Positions 45,994-53,518 of a DNA stretch of 64,000 bases are shown piece after piece. How positions within the stretch are numbered: position 1 is the stretch's first letter; each line of letters opens with the position of its first letter. Source of the DNA: Myxococcales bacterium (GTDB lineage: Bacteria > Myxococcota_A > Polyangia > Haliangiales > Haliangiaceae); the NCBI GenBank assembly GCA_016717005.1, contig JADJUF010000008.1, positions 1-64,000 on the forward strand. Direction: 5' to 3'. Both the position numbers and the translations under genes were made by a program. Below the pieces are notes generated by a model. That model was given only the letters and a program-made list of their open reading frames with translations. It ran no database searches and was not told the DNA's origin.

Positions 45994-47066
45994 GATGCGG
46001 GATCGTCGCTCCCGATCGCCTCGGGGGCCAGTTTTCGCGCGCGCCACACATCGCCGAGCGAGACGTACGGGCTCGCGATCGCGGCCAGGCCGGCGCCGAC
46101 GTACCAGACCACCTGCAGGCCGTGGATGAAGATGGCGTAGGTCAGCAACCGGCCATACAAGGGCGAGGTCCCCTCGAGCACGCCGCTGCCGAGATCGAGC
46201 GACACGCCCAGCATCGTCAACCACTGGAACTGCCCGACCAGCCCGGGCGAGTTCGGCAGGCTGATGCCGACCGCGACCAGGCCCATCGTCGCGAACGCGC
46301 CGGTCAGCGACAGCGGCAGGCCCAGGCCGCGGGCCAGGATCCAGGTCGCGAAGCCGTTGGCGACCCAGTAGACCACGCTCCACGCCGCGAACCGCGCCAG
46401 GTTGTGCCGGTCCTTGAGCACGGCGAAGCCGCGGATCAGCTCGAGGAGCTTCTGCTCGATGACCTCGGCCGCGCGCGGCGCGAACCGCGGCAACAGCGTC
46501 AGCTTCAGCGCGAACTGCACGGTCGCCGCCGGGCGCCACATGGCGAACACCAGGAACAGCATCACCGTCGTGAAGCCCGCCAGCGCCAGGTACGCCGTCG
46601 GCATCATCCACCCGGGCGAGCTGGGGCCGTGCAGCGCGAAGAAGCAGCCGACGACCATCAGCGACACGACGACGCCGTCGCCGACGCGCTCGACGAAGAC
46701 GGTGCCGAGCGCCGCCGAGGCGGACACCTCACCCTTCTTGCGGATCAGCGCCGGCCGCACGAACTCGCCGAGCCGCGCCGGCAAGAGCAGGATCGCCGCG
46801 AACCCCGCCGACGACACCGCCAGCATGCGCCCGAACGGGATCCGCACGCCGAGCGGCGCGAGCAGGTAGTTCCACCGCCACGACCGGCACACGTGGACCA
46901 CGGCGATGAGGCCGTAGAACCCGAGCAGGGTGGGGAGGAACTCGGCCCAGTCGAGCTGGGTCCAGGTCTCCGACAGCGCCGCGCGGCCGTGCTCGTTGGG
47001 CCAGACCAGCCACAGGCACAGGGCGAGCATTAGCACCGACAGCAGGAGGTTGATCGCCAGCTTCAT
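45990..47066 (-). CDS. UPF0104 / LPG-synthase-type integral membrane protein (flippase-like)
   Basis: The product is 358 residues with about eight membrane helices. It has the family's sequence cues VCRSWRWNYLLAPLG, LLPARLGEFVRPALI, GTVFVERVGDG and SLPNSPGLVGQFQWL. The family is the transmembrane part of lysylphosphatidylglycerol synthase and relatives (AglD-like), linked to lipid or glycolipid translocation. It lies three bases after a CpsB-like PHP phosphatase gene, which fits a surface polysaccharide or glycolipid setting. Confidence 0.82.
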   Translation of the reverse strand: MKLAINLLLSVLMLALCLWLVWPNEHGRAALSETWTQLDWAEFLPTLLGFYGLIAVVHVCRSWRWNYLLAPLGVRIPFGRMLAVSSAGFAAILLLPARLGEFVRPALIRKKGEVSASAALGTVFVERVGDGVVVSLMVVGCFFALHGPSSPGWMMPTAYLALAGFTTVMLFLVFAMWRPAATVQFALKLTLLPRFAPRAAEVIEQKLLELIRGFAVLKDRHNLARFAAWSVVYWVANGFATWILARGLGLPLSLTGAFATMGLVAVGISLPNSPGLVGQFQWLTMLGVSLDLGSGVLEGTSPLYGRLLTYAIFIHGLQVVWYVGAGLAAIASPYVSLGDVWRARKLAPEAIGSDDPAS

Positions 47067-47069
47067 GAC

Positions 47070-47777
47070 TTACTCGGGCAGCTCGCCCAGGAGGATCGCG
47101 CGCGGGCCGTGGTCGAGGAGCCGATCGACCGCGGCGGCGCCCAGGCGCTTCTGGATCCAGCCGATGCCCTCGGCGGCGGTCCGGACGTCCTCGACCGAGT
47201 GGGCGTCGGTGGCGACCGCGGCCGCCCAGCCACGCTCGACGTAGCGGCGCGCGGCCTTCTGCTGGGGCTTGCCGTGGTAGCCGGCCAGCGCGGCGAGATC
47301 GATCACGAACGCACACTGCTTGCGCAGGCGATCGACCAGGGCGTCGTCCGCCCACAGCGCCTCATAGCGCTCGGGATGGGCCAGGACCGGGATCCGCCCG
47401 GCCATGCGCCAGCGAAACAGGTGATCGGCGGCGCCCACCGGCATGAGGTGCGGCCGCAGCTCGACCAGGAAGGCGTCGCCGTCGTCGTAGGACGGGATCG
47501 CTCCCTGCTGGGAGCGCTCGAAGAACACATCGTCCCACATGTTCTCGGCCCCGAGGTGGAGCTGGGGCCCCACGGCGGTCTCGCGCACCGCGGCGAACGC
47601 CTGGTCGATCGCCGCCCGCGAGGGCATGAACTGACCGGCCTTCTGGTGCGGGGTCGCGTAAACCTCCGTGAACCCGAGGGCCGCCAGGGCCGACAGCATC
47701 GCCCGCGAGGTGACGAGGTCCCGGGCCCCGTCATCGAGGCCGAACAGGCAGTGGTTGTGGAGGTCGACGAAGCCCAC
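47070..47777 (-). CDS. PHP-domain phosphatase, CpsB/CapC-like
   Basis: The product is 235 residues with the PHP metal-site motifs in order: VDLHNHCLFGLDDGA, VYATPHQKAG, LGAENMW, PVLAHPERYEALW and VATDAHSVED. CpsB/CapC enzymes are metal-dependent tyrosine phosphatases that control capsule and exopolysaccharide assembly kinases. The GTG at 47777 starts directly at the motif. No Wzc-like tyrosine kinase is present in the window, so the target is unknown. A histidinol-phosphatase-like role is less likely given the motif set. Confidence 0.8.
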   Translation of the reverse strand: MGFVDLHNHCLFGLDDGARDLVTSRAMLSALAALGFTEVYATPHQKAGQFMPSRAAIDQAFAAVRETAVGPQLHLGAENMWDDVFFERSQQGAIPSYDDGDAFLVELRPHLMPVGAADHLFRWRMAGRIPVLAHPERYEALWADDALVDRLRKQCAFVIDLAALAGYHGKPQQKAARRYVERGWAAAVATDAHSVEDVRTAAEGIGWIQKRLGAAAVDRLLDHGPRAILLGELPE

Positions 47778-47945
47778 GGCGAGCGCGGAGGTATCGCACC
47801 GACCGCCACGCCCCGCAAGCGCGACGCCGACGGTCACCGTTGCCCGACTCGATCGCGCGTGATAAGGATCATGAAGCCTCCGCCCGGGGGCACAGACGTC
47901 ATTGCCTGGATCCGTCGTGCGGATCCGAGCCCTTGTGAGGACACG

Positions 47946-48704
47946 ATGGCCCAGCCCGAAAAGCGTGAGAACTCGGTTTTGTTTTCGTTGCGCGAGCTGC
48001 GCACGATCGAGGAGAGCCGGGTCAAGGAAGAAGAGTCCGCCGCCGTCGAGGTCGAGCAGGCGCGCATCCGCGCCCGGCTCGAGGCCGAGCGTCGGGTCAA
48101 GGAAGAGGAAGACGCCAAGGTGCGCGCCGCCGAGGAGGCCGCGCGCCATGAGCGCGAGATGACCGAGATGCGGCTCCGTGAGGAGCAGATGCGCATCCAG
48201 GAGACCGAGGCCCGGGCCCGCGCCGAGCACCAGGCTCAGCTCGAGGCCTCGCGCCTCCAGCACGAGATGGAGATCCGGCGGGTCGAGGCGTCGAAGAAGC
48301 GCCCGACCTGGCTCGTCATCACGGTCGGCGTGGCCGTCGTCGCCGCCGCGATCGCCATCTTCGTGACCGTCCAGAAGATCAACGCCAAGGACAAGGCGGA
48401 TCAGGATCGCCGGGCGGCGCAGGCCGAGAAGGAGAAGGCCGAGGAGGCCAAGAAGGCGGCCGAGAAGGCTCAGCGCGATCTTGAGGTCGAGGTCGAGGGC
48501 TTCCGCGTGACCCTGGCCGGTCTCACCAAGCAGATGGACGACGCGAACCGCGATCTGCTCGCCGCCAACTCCCAGGCCGACCGCGACAAGGCCGCGGCGC
48601 GCCAGGCCGAGATTCGTCGTCAGCAGGCTGCGGTCCAGGCCGAGATCGATCGCCGCCGCGCGAAGGTCAAGCCGAAGTGCCCGCCTGACCAGCCGCTGTG
48701 TTGA
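47946..48704 (+). CDS. Coiled-coil single-pass membrane protein, copy 1
   Basis: The product is 252 residues. The N-terminal box reads RENSVLFSLRELRTIEE. A long charged coiled coil follows (about 20-118, rich in Glu, Arg and Ala). One membrane helix (WLVITVGVAVVAAAIAIFV, about 122-140) leads to a second coiled coil (about 145-235) and a C-terminal KCPPDQPLC. The start has a GAGG five bases before the ATG. The gene at 49152 has exactly the same length and layout. The function is unknown. The positive-charge pattern puts the first coil in the cytoplasm and the second, with its Cys pair, in the periplasm. Confidence 0.72.
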   Translation: MAQPEKRENSVLFSLRELRTIEESRVKEEESAAVEVEQARIRARLEAERRVKEEEDAKVRAAEEAARHEREMTEMRLREEQMRIQETEARARAEHQAQLEASRLQHEMEIRRVEASKKRPTWLVITVGVAVVAAAIAIFVTVQKINAKDKADQDRRAAQAEKEKAEEAKKAAEKAQRDLEVEVEGFRVTLAGLTKQMDDANRDLLAANSQADRDKAAARQAEIRRQQAAVQAEIDRRRAKVKPKCPPDQPLC

Positions 48705-48705
48705 T

Positions 48706-48732
48706 GGGAGGGTTTTTCAGAAAAACCCTCCC
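48706..48732 (+). terminator. Perfect inverted repeat, terminator-like, after coiled-coil copy 1
   Basis: Arms GGGAGGGTTTTT and AAAAACCCTCCC enclose a 3-base loop CAG, immediately after the stop codon. There is no T tract after the stem, so it is not a textbook intrinsic terminator. A sister element lies at 51227-51249. Confidence 0.5.
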
Positions 48733-48923
48733 CCATTTCGCTCCGCGAAATGGGCCCCCCTCCCGAAACGTGTGACCACGCGGCCCCGGGACGTTCAGCG
48801 GACGGTGGCGGCGGCGCGAGGGAAAGACCCTTCCCCCATTTCGCTCCGCGAAATGGGCCCCCCTCCCGAAACGTGTGACCACGCGGCCCCGGGACGTTCA
48901 GCGGACGGTGGCGGCGGCGCGTG
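48729..48923. repeat. Tandem duplication of about 92 bp, period 103
   Basis: Two nearly identical copies (about 48729-48820 and 48832-48923) contain the hairpin CCCATTTCGC-TCC-GCGAAATGGG (48732-48754 and 48835-48857), then CCCCCCTCCCGAAACG and CACGCGGCCCCGGGACG. With the preceding palindrome, copy 1 forms the dispersed element discussed in the findings. Confidence 0.88.
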
Positions 48924-48927
48924 GGAA

Positions 48928-49078
48928 GGCTTCGGCTTCGGCTTCGGCTTCGGCTTCGGCTTCGCGGCTTCGGCTTCGGCTTCGGCTTCGGCTTCGGTTT
49001 CGGCTTCGGCTTCGGCTTCGGCTTCGGCTTCGGCTTCGGCTTCGGCGCCGGCGCCGGCGCCGGCTTCGGCTTCGGCGC
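48928..49078. repeat. (GGCTTC)n hexanucleotide repeat tract
   Basis: About 150 bases of GGCTTC units with a few GGCGCC and GGTTTC variants and one short interruption near 48965. The reverse strand would read Lys-Pro or Glu-Ala dipeptides. No gene start belongs to it. Confidence 0.9.
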
Positions 49079-49151
49079 CCGGCGCCGGATCCGGTTCCTG
49101 GGGTGCGGATCGTGCGCTGCAACCGATCGGAGGTGGTCGTGTCTCGCGATC

Positions 49152-49910
49152 ATGCAAGGCAGCGCGCGCGAAAACTCGGTCCTGTTCTCGCTGAAGGAGC
49201 TTCGCTCGATCGAGGCCCGCCGGGTCGAGGATGAGGTCGAGGCAGCGCGCGCGCGGGCGGCCGAGCGCGAGCGCGAGCGCGCGCACGAGGCGGCGCGCCT
49301 GCGGGCGGAGGCGGCGGAGCGGGCGCGGATCGAGGAAGAGATCGAGCGGCACGCCCGCGAGACCCTGGCGCTGCGGCTGCGCGAGGAGGAGCTGCGGGTG
49401 CGCGAGGCCGAGGCGCGCGCGCGCGCGGACCAGGAGGCGCGGCTGGCGTCGGAGCAGCTGACGATCGAGCTGGAGGCGCGTCGGACGATCGCCGCGTCGC
49501 GCCGGCCGGTGTGGCTGTCGGTGGCCGCGGGCCTGGCCGTGGCGGTGCTCGGCGCCGCGGTCTACCTCGCGGTCGACAGCCAGCGGGCCCGGGACAGCGC
49601 CGAGCAGCACCTCGTGGCGCTCAACCAGGCGCGCGACCAGGCCGACGCAGATCGCGCGCGGGCCGTGCGCGAGTCCGCCGTGGCCAAGGCCGAGCTCGCG
49701 CAGATCTCGGGCGACCTGGCGACCCTGGGCACGCAGATCGACGACCTCGAGCAGCAGATCAACTCGGCCAACACCGCCGCCCAGCGGAGCGCGCTCGACG
49801 CGCGCGCTGCGGCGGAGCTGCGGGCCGAGCGGCTCCGCCTCGAGCGCGAGGCCGCGGCTCGACGCGCCGGCTTCCACGGCAAGTGCCCGCCCGACAAGCC
49901 GCTGTGCTGA
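49152..49910 (+). CDS. Coiled-coil single-pass membrane protein, copy 2
   Basis: The product is 252 residues from ATG (MQGSARENSVLFSLKELRSIE). Order: conserved N-terminal box, cytoplasmic coiled coil (about 20-115, very Arg/Glu/Ala-rich), membrane helix (VWLSVAAGLAVAVLGAAVYLAV), second coil, and end KCPPDKPLC. It is a diverged paralogue of the gene at 47946. The two ends are kept while the coils differ, which points to binding sites at both termini. The reading frame is open far upstream through the hexamer tract, but the ATG at 49152 aligns with the start of copy 1. Confidence 0.72.
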   Translation: MQGSARENSVLFSLKELRSIEARRVEDEVEAARARAAERERERAHEAARLRAEAAERARIEEEIERHARETLALRLREEELRVREAEARARADQEARLASEQLTIELEARRTIAASRRPVWLSVAAGLAVAVLGAAVYLAVDSQRARDSAEQHLVALNQARDQADADRARAVRESAVAKAELAQISGDLATLGTQIDDLEQQINSANTAAQRSALDARAAAELRAERLRLEREAAARRAGFHGKCPPDKPLC

Positions 49911-50055
49911 GGTCCGCGGGCGGCCACGCGGCGAGCGCGATGTAGGCGCTCCGAGCGGCCCCGGCGGTGCTCCAGGAGCGCTGGCAAGACCAGGTCGGTC
50001 GCGTTACGATGGCGGTGTCGCCGTCGACGTCACCCTCTGCTCCCCGAGGCCGCTG

Positions 50056-50310
50056 ATGACGCCCGAGTTGCCAACGCTGCGCTGCGAGATCCGCCACCCG
50101 TCCCCCGCGCACGGCTGGCTCAAGTGGAGCCTGGCGCTGGTGGTCATCGCCGGCGGCATGGTCGACGCGCTGTGGTTGGTCCCGGCCCAGCGCGAGTCCG
50201 CGCGCCGGTGCCACCGCGCTGAGCGCGTCGAGACGACGCCCGCACCCACGCCGACGCCGCGGCCCCGCGTCACCCGGGTCGACAACGTGCTCCTCGGCGC
50301 GCCGCGCTGA
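50056..50310 (+). CDS. Small single-pass membrane protein (uncertain)
   Basis: The product is 84 residues with one membrane helix (LKWSLALVVIAGGMVDALWLV). A basic stretch and a Thr-Pro repeat tail (TTPAPTPTPRPR) follow. A GAGG lies about six bases before the ATG. There are no homologues I can name. It could be a chance frame, but the helix and ribosome site favour a real gene. Confidence 0.4.
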   Translation: MTPELPTLRCEIRHPSPAHGWLKWSLALVVIAGGMVDALWLVPAQRESARRCHRAERVETTPAPTPTPRPRVTRVDNVLLGAPR

Positions 50311-50343
50311 TCGCCAGGCCGTCGGCGATCTGATCGCCAGGTC

Positions 50344-50450
50344 CGTCGGCTCGTCGGCTCGTCGGCTCGTCGGCTCGTCGGCTCGTCGGCTCGTCGGCTC
50401 GTCGGCTCGTCGGCTCGTCGGCCCGTCGGCTCGTCCGCTCGTCCGTCGTC
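50344..50450. repeat. (GTCGGCTC)n 8-bp tandem repeat
   Basis: About twelve copies of an octamer, decaying at the right end into GTCGGCCC, GTCCGCTC and GTCCGTC. It reaches up to the stop codon of the thymidine kinase gene on the other strand. The 8-base period is not a multiple of three, which fits a non-coding location. Confidence 0.9.
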
Positions 50451-51024
50451 AGCTCGTCGTGGCCGCGCGCACCGCGTCGTCGTAGTGCCGCCAGCACACC
50501 GGGTGGTACTCGGTGTCGCCGAGCTGCACCGTCGGTCCGTCGATCGCCGCCTTGCCGTCGGCCAGGCGCAGGTTGCAGATCGCCTTGCCGTTGCAGTACT
50601 GGCAGGTGACCTTGACCTCCTCGATGCGGTCGGCCAGCTCCATCAAGCGCTGCGCGCCGGGGAACAGCCTGGTGCGGAAGTCGGTGCGCAGGCCGTAGCA
50701 GATCACCGGCACGCCCGGGTCGACCGTCGCGCGCCGCAGCGCCTCGACCGCCGCCGGCGTCAGGAACTGGGCCTCGTCGACCAGCACGCAGTGGTATCCA
50801 GCGAACTGCGCGGGATCGAGCGGCGTCGTGTCGTCGATCACCAGATCGGCCTCGGCCGACAGGCCCGAGCGCGACGCGATCGTCGTGCCCCCGAAGCGCG
50901 TGTCGATGCGCGGCTTCACGAGCAAGACGCGCTTGCCCTGCTTGCGGTAGTTGTGGGCCACGGCCAGCAGGTTCAGCGTCTTGGCGCTGTCCATCGTGCC
51001 GTAGCGAAAGTAGAGCTTGGCCAC
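50449..51024 (-). CDS. tdk: Thymidine kinase
   Basis: Tdk phosphorylates thymidine to dTMP in pyrimidine salvage. The 191 residues match the type-II family: P-loop YGTMDSAKT, RIDTRFGG, VLVDEAQFL, CYGLRTDF, and a zinc lasso CQYCNGKA with later Cys in HPVCWRHY. The start is a GTG at 51024, with a -10-like TAGCCT six bases upstream. An octamer repeat tract lies directly beyond its 3' end. Confidence 0.95.
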   Translation of the reverse strand: MAKLYFRYGTMDSAKTLNLLAVAHNYRKQGKRVLLVKPRIDTRFGGTTIASRSGLSAEADLVIDDTTPLDPAQFAGYHCVLVDEAQFLTPAAVEALRRATVDPGVPVICYGLRTDFRTRLFPGAQRLMELADRIEEVKVTCQYCNGKAICNLRLADGKAAIDGPTVQLGDTEYHPVCWRHYDDAVRAATTS

Positions 51025-51030
51025 CGCGCG

Positions 51031-51036
51031 AGGCTA
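51031..51036 (-). promoter_or_regulatory. Putative -10 box of tdk
   Basis: The minus strand reads TAGCCT, then CGCGCG and the GTG start at 51024. No Shine-Dalgarno site is present, so a leaderless mRNA is inferred. Confidence 0.45.
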
Positions 51037-51112
51037 CTCACGCCGCGCCCGCCCGTCGAGCACCCCACGCACCGAGCCGCCCGCTCGCTCGCCGACCGAT
51101 CCGCGAGGGACC

Positions 51113-51179
51113 CTCCGGATGCGCCCACCACCCGCCCCGCGATGAACGCTCCGGATGCGCCCACCACCCGCCCCGCGAT
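51113..51179. repeat. Two 31-bp direct repeats, period 36
   Basis: CTCCGGATGCGCCCACCACC.. at 51113-51143 recurs exactly at 51149-51179, separated by GAACG. It lies in the 51025-51391 spacer upstream of tdk, which also holds the palindromic element and tRNA-Cys. Confidence 0.88.
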
Positions 51180-51226
51180 CGCAGGCTCCGGGCCGTTTCG
51201 GGTGGGGGCCCCGGCGAATGCCGGGG

Positions 51227-51249
51227 GAGGGGTTTTTCGAAAACCCCTC
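51227..51249 (-). terminator. Terminator-like hairpin just downstream of tRNA-Cys
   Basis: Arms GAGGGGTTTT and AAAACCCCTC enclose the loop TCG, 13 bases beyond the 3' end of the tRNA on the minus strand. It is the sister of the palindrome at 48706-48732. There is no T tract after the stem. Confidence 0.5.
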
Positions 51250-51261
51250 TCTAGTAACTCG

Positions 51262-51333
<72 letters not shown>

Positions 51334-51391
51334 GACGGTCCGGATGTAGCAAGGCCCCGCCCCCGGCCGCAAGGGCGAGGTCGCGAATCCT

Positions 51392-53518
51392 TCATCGCCC
51401 GCGGCCGACGCGCAGCTCGAGCCCGAGGTTGACCTCGAGGATGTCGGTGACGCCGCCGGCGCGGTCGGCGGTGATGAACTGGCGACCGTCGAGCCGCAGC
51501 CGCATCGCGTCGCCGATGTCGACGGCCCCGGTCAGGCCCCAGCCGACGTCGGGGTCGACGTCGTCGGTCGCGTCGCGCGAGTCGCTGGTGAGCGCGTAGG
51601 CGCCGGCGCTGGCAAGCGCGCGCAGCTCGAACCGGCCGCGATCGATCATGCGGACCCCGGCGCTGGCGTGGCCGCCGAGCACCAGCGCCGACTGGTTCGC
51701 GCCGACGAAGCGGGTCGGGATGGCCGCGACCTCGGCCTCGACGAACACGTTGCGATCGACCCAGTAGGCGGCGCGCGCGCCGACCGCCGGGCCCGTGCCG
51801 ACGACGTCGGACGCGAGCGCGGCGTTGCCCAGCTCGGTGCCCTCGACCGCGCCGGTCGGCAGGTACGTGACGCCGGCGAACCCGCCGACGGTCCAGCGCG
51901 GGCCGGCCGCGGGCGCGGGCCCGGCGGGCGGCGGCGTCGCGGCGGTCGCCGCGATCGGCGCCACTGTGATCTCGACCTCGCCGAGGCTGCGCTGGGTGGT
52001 GGCGTCGACGACGCGGACCACGCCGGTGACCGGCGCGTCGGCCGCGGCCCGCAGCGTGGCCCGGAGGCCGGTCGCGGTCCGCGTGGTGCCCTCGACGGTC
52101 AGGCCGACCGACGGCTCGAGCTGCCACGCGTCGCCGAGCGGCGCGTCGGCGGTCAGCGCGATGATCAGCTCGGTCGTGCCGCCCGCGACCACCGCCGCTC
52201 GATCGGCCGCTGCCGCGAACACCACCTCGGTCACCGCCAGGGTGATCGGCGCCAGGGCCAGGCCCTCGGCGGTGGTGCAGCGGACCTCGGTCGGGCCCGG
52301 CGTGAGCAGCACCGCGACCGCCGCCGGCGCGCCGCCCGCGCTGCACGTGACGCCGTCGGTGACGATCCGGGTGCCGCGCGCCACCACGATCGGCGCGCCG
52401 GCGCGGGCCGGGTCGATCGGCTCGTCGTCCCCGACGGCCGCGGCCACGGGCGGCGCGTCGGCGCCCGGCGCCGCCAGCGCGATGCCACGGACGGTCACCG
52501 CCAGCGCGGACCCGGGCTTGCCCTCGAGGCGGTCCTTGTCGAGCGACGCCACCTGCGCGGTGTACGCGCCCGGTGGCGCGCCGAACAGCTCGAACCGGGT
52601 CACCGTCGCCGGCAGCTCCGCGGCGGCGACCACGGCGGTGCCGCGCAAGAGCTCGAAGCGATAGCTGGCCGCCTTGGGCTCGGCGGTCCACGCCGCGGTC
52701 ACGGTGGCCGCGCCGCCGACGGCGACGAAGCCGACCGGTCCGGCGTCGAGCCAGGTCGGCGCCGGCGGCAGCGGCCGCGGCGGCTCGGGCCGCTTGCCGC
52801 GCGCCACCCGCGTGCCCATCCCCGACTTGACCGCGACCTGCCCGCCGGCCTTGCCGCGCAGCGCGATCGCGGCGCCGTCGTGGTTGGCGACCATCGACAG
52901 GCCGGCGTCGTCGACCCCGACCACCGCGCTGCCGCGGCCCAGCTCGGCCACCGCCGACGGGGTCGTGACCTTGAGCGGCTTGCCGGTCAGCTCGCCGAGC
53001 CGGCTGCGCAGGGTGCCGCGCTCGAGGACGGCCTCGGGCGCGTCGAGGCGCGCGCGCCGCCGCTCGGGGCCGTAGATGATCACGACCGTGTGCTCGCGCA
53101 GGTACAGCTGCTGGGCGTCGGCGAACGTCACCTCGGCCGCGGCCCGCGCCTGGGCCCCGACCCGCCACGCCCGGAACAGGTCCATGCCGCGCTTGGCGGC
53201 GTCCCAGTCGGCCTCGCTGGGCTTGCGCACCCGCACGTCGCCGGTCTTGCTGGTGAGCTGCGCGTCGGCGACCGGCTCGATGTGCGGCACCTTCAGCACC
53301 TGTCCGGCCTTGAGCGCGTGCGGCAGGCGCCCGAGCTGCGGGTTGAGGCGGTGCAGCTCCGGCAGCAGGCGCCGGTCGCCCAGCACCTTCACCGCGATCT
53401 CCATGCAGGTCTCGTCGTCGCCGACGACGTAGTCGTCGGGCGGCTGGTCGGCGTGGGCCGGAGGCGTCAGCGCGGCGGCGACCGCGGCGGCGACGAGGAT
53501 CGAGCTGGTGAGGCGCAT
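51392..53518 (-). CDS. LysM / FecR-like envelope protein with C-terminal beta-barrel
   Basis: The product is 708 residues with a signal peptide (about 1-24). A LysM-type peptidoglycan-binding domain (about 28-80, DYVVGDDETCMEIA ... LKAGQVLKVP) is followed by a FecR-like segment (about 85-240, TSKTGDVRVRKP ... VAELGRGSAVVGV). A beta-rich middle resembles fibronectin-type folds. The C-terminal region (about 535-708, WTVGGFAGVTYLPTGA ... ILEVNLGLELRVGRGR) resembles an outer-membrane barrel. The ATG at 53518 overlaps the kinase stop (TGATG). As the last gene of the kinase-cyclase-kinase operon it is the obvious envelope end of that signalling unit, though this is inference. Confidence 0.75.
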   Translation of the reverse strand: MRLTSSILVAAAVAAALTPPAHADQPPDDYVVGDDETCMEIAVKVLGDRRLLPELHRLNPQLGRLPHALKAGQVLKVPHIEPVADAQLTSKTGDVRVRKPSEADWDAAKRGMDLFRAWRVGAQARAAAEVTFADAQQLYLREHTVVIIYGPERRRARLDAPEAVLERGTLRSRLGELTGKPLKVTTPSAVAELGRGSAVVGVDDAGLSMVANHDGAAIALRGKAGGQVAVKSGMGTRVARGKRPEPPRPLPPAPTWLDAGPVGFVAVGGAATVTAAWTAEPKAASYRFELLRGTAVVAAAELPATVTRFELFGAPPGAYTAQVASLDKDRLEGKPGSALAVTVRGIALAAPGADAPPVAAAVGDDEPIDPARAGAPIVVARGTRIVTDGVTCSAGGAPAAVAVLLTPGPTEVRCTTAEGLALAPITLAVTEVVFAAAADRAAVVAGGTTELIIALTADAPLGDAWQLEPSVGLTVEGTTRTATGLRATLRAAADAPVTGVVRVVDATTQRSLGEVEITVAPIAATAATPPPAGPAPAAGPRWTVGGFAGVTYLPTGAVEGTELGNAALASDVVGTGPAVGARAAYWVDRNVFVEAEVAAIPTRFVGANQSALVLGGHASAGVRMIDRGRFELRALASAGAYALTSDSRDATDDVDPDVGWGLTGAVDIGDAMRLRLDGRQFITADRAGGVTDILEVNLGLELRVGRGR

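Larger units (their letters stand above)
48705..49151 (+). other. Gene-free spacer packed with repeats between the coiled-coil paralogues
   Basis: Directly after the stop of copy 1 there is a perfect 12-bp inverted repeat, then two tandem copies of a unit with a 10-bp hairpin (103-base period). A GGCTTC hexamer tract follows up to about 49078, and then about 70 ordinary bases. No gene is supported here. Confidence 0.75.

Noticed and set aside
48729..48923. Short repeats considered as a CRISPR array
   Set aside because: Only two long copies with almost no spacer, no cas genes, and clear hairpin and duplication character.
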